Origin: Protonemura montana
Taxonomy: Eukaryota > Arthropoda > Insecta > Plecoptera > Nemouridae
Length of the DNA stretch: 64,000 bases
Direction of reading: 5' to 3'
NCBI GenBank assembly: GCA_947568835.1
Contig: OX387604.1
Span: 8,215,860-8,279,859 of the forward strand
Below are positions 58,020-64,000 of the stretch, piece after piece (position 1 is the first letter of the stretch; every line of letters starts with the position of its first letter). Position numbers and translations under genes: made by a program. The notes under the pieces are model-generated. The model was not told where the DNA came from, did no database searches, and worked only from the letters and a program-made list of their open reading frames with translations.

Positions 58020-59180
58020 ATGGCCGAAAATGGCAGCAGATCCACACAGACATCTCCGTCACACCAGCTCCCGTACAGCAATGCGGCGCCGCCCCCGCGG
58101 CCCCCCGCGCCCAGCTTCCCCCGGGTGCACCGGCCACGGCTCACCTTAATGAGTCCGCCGCCTCCGACCACCATCACCTTGCAGCCCCTGGGCAGCTCGG
58201 CTTCGACGGCGACACTCCTGTCGACCATGCGGCGACCCATCGTGACCCCCAGCCTCCAACCGGCGCCCACGAGCTCGCCGGCGTCGCAGGTCGAAGTCAC
58301 CCTCACCGCACCCCGGCCTGACAACGACCGGATAGTCAACGAGTACGTGGAAACCCCGTTCCGACCCGAACTGCACTTAGCCGCTAAAAACAAACACAAT
58401 GGTTCCGATTTGATGCGCGGTCTCGAAGGTCGCCTATCGGCCTCGTCAACCTCTTCAGTGAATAGAACTCGAAACGTGGCGAGTCGCGATCCTCACCACC
58501 AAACTATTCACCTCCCGATAGTGCAACACCATCTACAACACCATAACAATAACAAGAGCAGTGTGATGCTCAAACGACGCGCGGGGGGTGTAGTGACGAA
58601 ACAACCGGGTGCGACGGCTACCTTCAAGAAGGAGTTGCCGAGCAGTTCTGCGTCGGGAGAGCGCTCCGGCCCCGGGGGCAGAGGGGACGCTAACGGTGGC
58701 ACGGGGTCTAGTGCAGCAGACTGTTTTCGGGGGTCTATCATCTGCCCCGAATGTGGCCGGTGTCGCTGTGAAAGTTGTCGGCAGCCTCGGCCATTGCCGT
58801 CGCGATGGCTTTGCAACGACACGTGCTTTTGCTCTGCGGAGACGGCCGTCGACTACGCTTCGTGCTTGTGCTGTGTCAAGGGTGTCTTCTACCACTGCTC
58901 CAAGGACTACGAGCTGGACAGGGACGGTGACGGATCGTGCGCAGACAACCCTTGCTCTTGTGGCTACCATCGCATCTACACGCGATGGGGCTGTCTGAGT
59001 GTCCTCGCTCTGGCCCTGCCCTGTTTACTATGCTACTGGCCGCTCAAGGGGTGTGTCAGCGTCACTGAGAAGTGCTACGCAAGGTACGCGAACCAGGGGT
59101 GTAGGTGCGAACCGAGGGACCCCAAGATTACGGACTTGACGCCGGAGAAGAGGTTACTAGATTCGCATCTGGACTTCTGA
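58020..59180 (+). CDS. sty: Sprouty, RTK/Ras-MAPK feedback antagonist
   Basis: The 386-aa product comes from one uninterrupted coding exon. Residues 35-40 are RVHRPR, as near the fly N-terminus. NEYVETP at 107-113 carries the conserved Tyr109 equivalent to the phosphotyrosine that binds Cbl and SH2 proteins. The cysteine-rich Sprouty domain spans about 242-363 (CPECGRCRC, CFCSAETAVDYASCLCC, FYHC, DNPCSCG, WPLKGC, EKCYARY..GCRC). The tail ends DLTPEKRLLDSHLDF, almost as in insects. Between these lie proline/serine-rich and histidine/asparagine-rich stretches. Sprouty proteins sit at the inner plasma membrane through the palmitoylated Cys-rich domain and dampen FGF/EGF receptor signalling. Fly and vertebrate sprouty genes also keep the coding region in one exon. 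Length is shorter than fly (about 590 aa) because low-complexity insertions are missing. Confidence 0.96.
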   Translation: MAENGSRSTQTSPSHQLPYSNAAPPPRPPAPSFPRVHRPRLTLMSPPPPTTITLQPLGSSASTATLLSTMRRPIVTPSLQPAPTSSPASQVEVTLTAPRPDNDRIVNEYVETPFRPELHLAAKNKHNGSDLMRGLEGRLSASSTSSVNRTRNVASRDPHHQTIHLPIVQHHLQHHNNNKSSVMLKRRAGGVVTKQPGATATFKKELPSSSASGERSGPGGRGDANGGTGSSAADCFRGSIICPECGRCRCESCRQPRPLPSRWLCNDTCFCSAETAVDYASCLCCVKGVFYHCSKDYELDRDGDGSCADNPCSCGYHRIYTRWGCLSVLALALPCLLCYWPLKGCVSVTEKCYARYANQGCRCEPRDPKITDLTPEKRLLDSHLDF

Positions 59181-59387
59181 ACGGGCCCCATTGCGACGGT
59201 CGCGAGTACCGGCACCGGCACCGGCCCCGGCCCCGAGCCGAGCCGAGCCAAGTGATATTAGCTTATTTCCGTCAGAACATGCATATATAGTGAAAGTACC
59301 TATCGAGTTGGCTTTTGGGTATTATGCCACAGATGATTTTCGATATTAATTAATCTAGGGTGGCCTGTCTGTTCAGTAATAACAGCT

Positions 59388-59393
59388 AATAAA
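59388..59393 (+). terminator. candidate sprouty polyadenylation signal (proximal)
   Basis: AATAAA 0.2 kb after the stop codon. Further candidates at 60327-60332 and about 61850 suggest possible longer 3' UTRs. Confidence 0.4.
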
Positions 59394-59399
59394 CGTGAA

Positions 59400-62300
59400 T
59401 ATTTTGTCTCAAAAGTCTATCTAGGAAATGTACGTTTCTCAGCGGCGTTCACGGTGAATAGTAAAGAGGAATTCGACACGGCAGTTGCGCAATCTTACCG
59501 TTTCTTCCCTGTTTTGGGATAATTGTTGGCTCACCTCCGATCCACCACCTTGCCTTGATTACCTTGCCTAGATTGCCTTGCCTTGGTTGGCATCTTTCAC
59601 AAGGAACAACTGATCGAACTCAAGGAGTCAAGGCGCTCAACTGAACGGCTTGTGGTGGTAGCAGTTCACACGCTAAAGATATGTCAAATAAATATTTATA
59701 TAAATTTCCATGTCGCAAATGTCATCCTAGCACGTATACTCTGTGAATTTTACGGGTTAGGTACTGTTGATGTTAAACGGGGTAATCGAATAATGTATGA
59801 TTAAGGCCGTGGGCTTCATTAACTCCATAACTTTCCAAAGCTAAAACGACAAAAAACGATACTATCATTTGGCGCTACGAGTACGTTCCTTAGCTGTCAT
59901 TTCTCAGTGATTCTATTTTGGCAAATTGTGTGTCGTAGAACTTGTTGCTTGAAACTTAACACAACATGTATTCGTTCGTTGCTATATTTAATGGAACTGA
60001 TCGGCGACAGTATGTGTCGCATTCTTCCGAATTCGGTTGGTAAGAAGGGGGGGGGGGGGGGGGGGGTCGATAGATCTGTCGCCTTCGCTGTTAATTGTTG
60101 TTATTCGAATATTGGTCGATTGCTGTTCGAACCAATGCATCCTCACATGCATTTACCACTCACAGTTCAACTGATTCCTCGTGCCCATATATACTAAATG
60201 TTTTTTTCAATGAAAATTCATCTTTATTTTGGCGTAATATACAGCGATTTTAACAGAAAATGTGTCAATGTTTTGAAATCGCCTCCTTGTGAATGTGTTT
60301 CAATGTTAATTTCTTCAATGTCAGTGAATAAAACACTAGTATAGGTAATAAGAAATGATAAACCTAACAAAAATATTCACGATATTATAATTACTTATAA
60401 TAATAGTAACTACGTTCCTCATGCAGCCGCAACCAGCTGCACAATTCATAACTAATTTATTTAACTTGGTATGATTTTATAAGATAATTGCTTTGCTCTT
60501 ATTCTGGACCATTCAAATAGACTGGCGAGACACTACTTTAAAGTTTCTAACGAAGCTAGTATCCAAGAAAATAATGGAAGTATAACATTCGTAATCGCAT
60601 AATTTATTATTACCTTTACCTGTTCATTTCAAAGAGGAACACTTTTTCGGTTTTTTGTCGTCCGTCTGACATTTTTTTTTTTTTTTTTTTTAATTCATGA
60701 AGTTGGCATGAGGGTTATTATACTATTATTACTCTAGTGCTCAATCACACTGGTTTCAGTGTCCAAAAAACGAGTCATTGTCTCATTCATTTTCGCATCA
60801 ATGTTCCGATGGTTACTAACCAATCCACGATTCGTCCGAATATTGCCACGTTTATATTCGTATGCTATATCTGTTCGGTGTCGGTAACTGCCAATGAGGA
60901 TTTTACTCCGATTATAGTCACACCGATCCAAATGAGCCAACGCGATGCGATAGTGCCTGAAGACCTGCGTTTGACTCTCATTCACATAAGGACACATTCA
61001 CAAAATTCTGAAATTCCTGATCGATGTTTGTTAGCAGCAGCCAGGCCAGCAGCAATGCTATCCAAAGGATTTCATGTACAAAAGAAACAGACAAATCTTA
61101 CGATGTATTCAAGAGTAAGAAAACATGCTTATCTATTTATTCTCGATTCGATTTTTAAAGAAATATTCATACACACAATCACTTTGATGAATATTAGTTA
61201 TTATTCTATGTGTTACTGTGTTAAAAGTGTCGAACTATTTAGCAATGTGGTTGTTTTTCTATGGACCATGTTTTAATTGTTGATCAATAACTGTTCGTAA
61301 TATGGTACTTTTTAAGAATACCGGTATCCAGTATCTACTGAGTCGGTACCTCTAGGAGAAGATTTGACAGAAATTAAGGAATAATGCAAAATAATCTCCT
61401 CCAGATTCGAAAAAGCTTGACCTGGACTGGAGCGGTATTTTTTTTTTTTTAATTCAGTTTCAAAATTCAATCATTCAACTACTAAATGATCACATTGCCC
61501 TCAACTGTTCGCTTTTAACCAAGTAACTAACAGAGCTTACGATTGTCTAAGAGAATCATGGCACTTAACAGTATTATCTAGTCGTCAATTCTTATTTTTT
61601 GAGTACATGTCCAAACGAACGCATAACCAAGGTTAAAAAAATATATCGAATGTTGAATTGATCATATTGTGTATGATATTTTCGTGTACATAGGTAGCAG
61701 CGCGCACTAATCTGCGGCTATATGTTAATAATAATGCATCAAACTGTTATTGTTGCAAGTTAAACAGTCGTCAGCAGTTCGATGATTAAATGCAGCTCTG
61801 TACATTTTTGTTTTGTACATAGTTCATTAAAATATGTCCAACTATCTGTAATAAAAACAGAGACCAACAGTAATCAAGTGTTTTGATTTTTTTGTTTTTA
61901 ACAAGTAGTCTATTCCTAAAATATCTTTGCTCTGTAGCCCGTCTATCCTTTTAGATCCTCGCGGAGAAGGCGAGTGTGTGAGAGAGATGGGGAACTGCTT
62001 TTTACGGCCACCGGAAACGCCAGTTAAAATCCGATCTGCGTTCTCGGAGCGTAAACCATTGACTTCCATATGAAAGTCTATTCATACTCCCTCCTGTATC
62101 CTGTGTTGAAAACTACCCACTTCCTAGCTAGAAGAGATAAGGGCATTCAGAATGTTTTATCTGTGACTTCAGATAACAAAATTCGCCGACTATTCGCATG
62201 ACGCTTGAAGAAAACTGGGCAAATGAGGGTAAAAGACTATTACTTCCAGGCAGTTCCTGTGAATTGGGACGCGATAATCGGTTTGTAGGAGATGATAATT

Positions 62301-64000
62301 AAATGTATCGTGATTATCGATGCTTAAATCAAGTAGAGCTAGAATGATTTTGATGGCATACTGCTCTGGAACGATGTCTAGAAACTTCCTTTCATGCAAT
62401 TGATCGCTGAATCGGTAGAATTGACTATTTTTCTCTATATTTCCAGAATGGTTCTACTGTGATGTTTTTTTTTTATCTTTCAGGATCCAACAGATACTTC
62501 TTTCTTGCTTTTGACTCTTTCGACATGCGGCGTTGCCGGACTTAGCATCTAAGGAGCCCAACCCAAACCAATGTTTTATTATCAACTATTCGAAAAACAT
62601 TATTTTTATAAATAGCCATTGCTTCTAAATACAAGTCAATACTGGACAACACCATTGATCGACTCATCGTATAATTGAACCATGCATCTTTTAAACGACC
62701 CAATTCATTGTTTTAGCCAAATTAAAATTTGGACGGAAAATTATTTATTTGCACTTGGGCCCAACAATGAAAAAGAAAAACCTAACCTCGGTTAGTTTCA
62801 AGTTGGAATTGTAACAAACAACCCAGTCAGCAATTATACGTGGGAAAAATCGGTGTGATACGAGCGGATTCTGTGTACAAACCTCGAGCTCATTTTAGCA
62901 GAAATCATTTGCTGTTTCGTTTCCTTTTACAAATTACTACCGAATATTATTTTAAGCGTTAACCAAGTTAAAGTATCTTAAAAACTTCATATCTACCTTT
63001 TTTTAAACCGTTTATTACGAATTTTAGCTTAATTTTTAAATTGTATTTTTGCTTACCAGTAAAAAAATATATTAAGATCAAAAGTAATTAAAATAAATAA
63101 ATAAATCTACGACGTGACCCAAACTAAAAAAACTATTTATCACATGACAATAGCATCTTTTTAAAATTTCGTATTTCATTTAACTTTGATCTATTAAATG
63201 AGAATGGCGTCCACGAAACATGCAAAGTCGTTATTTTCCTTACTGCCCAGCGTCTTTGCTGCGCTTGCTCAGTGCGTAAACGCAGCAGCGTTTCCAGGTC
63301 CATCGAATGGTCGCTGCACGAAGCTTTGTCATTCACTCTTTGGGGAAGGTTTGCTTAAGGTTTTGGGCTTGTTCACGAATCACAAAAGCAGGCAGAGCCT
63401 TTCAATCGGTCCCTAATTCGATTTCACTATCGTCGTGCCTGTACCGGCTAAATTCTAACTGGTATCAATCTATTCACATGTCTCAAATCTTCATTCAATT
63501 TCTGACTCTGAGAGCACAACATTCTTGTTTCACATGTGTTTCGCGTATTGTGTGCCAAATAACGTAGCACTTCGTCACATCATTGCTGAATTTTTGGACG
63601 CTGCTAAAAATAAGATCCTCTGATTTTTTTTAAAGGATCCTTTAGTACAAAATAAAGCATTATTTTATGTGGGGTATGCATCTTACCTAAATAGCATACA
63701 AGTCCTTCAAAGATAACTTTTCTATAAATTTGTTTACCAATGTCCTTGGCCTAATTTGTACTCTTTATTTTATTGAACCTGACGGCATGTTATTTTTCAG
63801 TTGTCGGTTGGCTGTGCGTTTACCGAGTTCGGCAAACTGATTCGTGTAGACTTCGTCTCATCCCGACTGCAAGTGCCGATAAATAATGATCCCAATCGTT
63901 TCATTCAGACTTTGTTTTCTGTTCTTCACGGACTGGACTAGCTCCGGAGTCCGCCAAATTGTTAATCGCGCTATGCTCTGGCGGCTGTCAACGGGCCCAC
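59400..64000. other. sprouty 3' UTR and downstream AT-rich DNA
   Basis: No recognised gene. T-runs at about 60673-60691 and 61439-61450. A 179-codon plus-strand ORF (60737-61276) is AT-rich and unlike the real exons. Near 62531-62562 a GCCGGACTTAGCATC...GGAGCCCAAC stretch resembles a hAT end. Confidence 0.55.
60046..60066 (+). repeat. poly-G tract
   Basis: A run of about 20 G in the sprouty 3' flank. Confidence 0.95.

Noticed and set aside
58007-58970. Minus-strand and out-of-frame ORFs across sprouty
   Set aside because: The plus-strand Sprouty frame is certain and GC-rich coding sequence leaves other frames open.
60737-61276. 179-codon plus-strand ORF downstream of sprouty
   Set aside because: AT-rich, no recognised motif, and inside the likely 3' UTR or flank. 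Kept as unlikely rather than impossible.
62531-62562. Complete hAT element in the sprouty 3' flank
   Set aside because: Only one end-like stretch is visible, with no inverted partner or target duplication.

Overview
The window is eukaryotic nuclear DNA, AT-rich, with GT-AG introns, AATAAA signals, microsatellites, SINEs and MITE-like elements. Two of its three recognisable genes match arthropod proteins closely: an Arrow-type LRP5/6 and a Sprouty whose C-terminal tail reads DLTPEKRLLDS as in insects. I therefore infer an arthropod, perhaps a crustacean or chelicerate. I cannot name the species.

Layout. (1) 1-6693, minus strand: the 5' twelve coding exons (about 938 codons) of a TTC17-like tetratricopeptide protein. 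Its C-terminal exons lie beyond the left edge. (2) 6694-7222: a 0.53 kb divergent promoter region. (3) 7223-23701, plus strand: a complete LRP5/6 (Arrow) Wnt co-receptor gene in nine coding exons, predicted at 1667 aa. It has a signal peptide, four beta-propeller/EGF modules, three LDLa repeats, one membrane helix and five PPP(S/T)P-type motifs. (4) 23702 to about 57.9 kb: mostly non-coding DNA rich in repeats. It holds 5S-rRNA-derived SINEs, a tRNA-like sequence, a TA-flanked MITE with perfect 32-bp inverted ends, an array of repeats carrying TGACGTCA palindromes, two minisatellites and several low-confidence orphan exons. (5) 58020-59180, plus strand: an intronless sprouty coding region behind a clear splice acceptor, so its 5' UTR exon(s) lie upstream. 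(6) 59181-64000: sprouty 3' UTR and AT-rich flank.

Arrow is the Frizzled co-receptor of canonical Wnt signalling and Sprouty is an inducible antagonist of receptor tyrosine kinase/Ras signalling. TTC17 proteins are linked to actin organisation and ciliogenesis. Nothing in the sequence shows that the three work as a unit. The closest physical coupling is the shared TTC17/arrow promoter interval.

The less ordinary structures are: a 654-bp foldback element in an arrow intron whose arms each carry a hammerhead-ribozyme-like core; a 60-bp hairpin inserted into a 5S-derived SINE between 7-bp direct repeats; a hAT-type element with a perfect 8-bp target duplication in a TTC17 intron; and the TGACGTCA-bearing tandem array at about 35.7-36.4 kb. 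Splice sites and reading phases were worked out by eye. All homology statements come from family knowledge, not from a database search.
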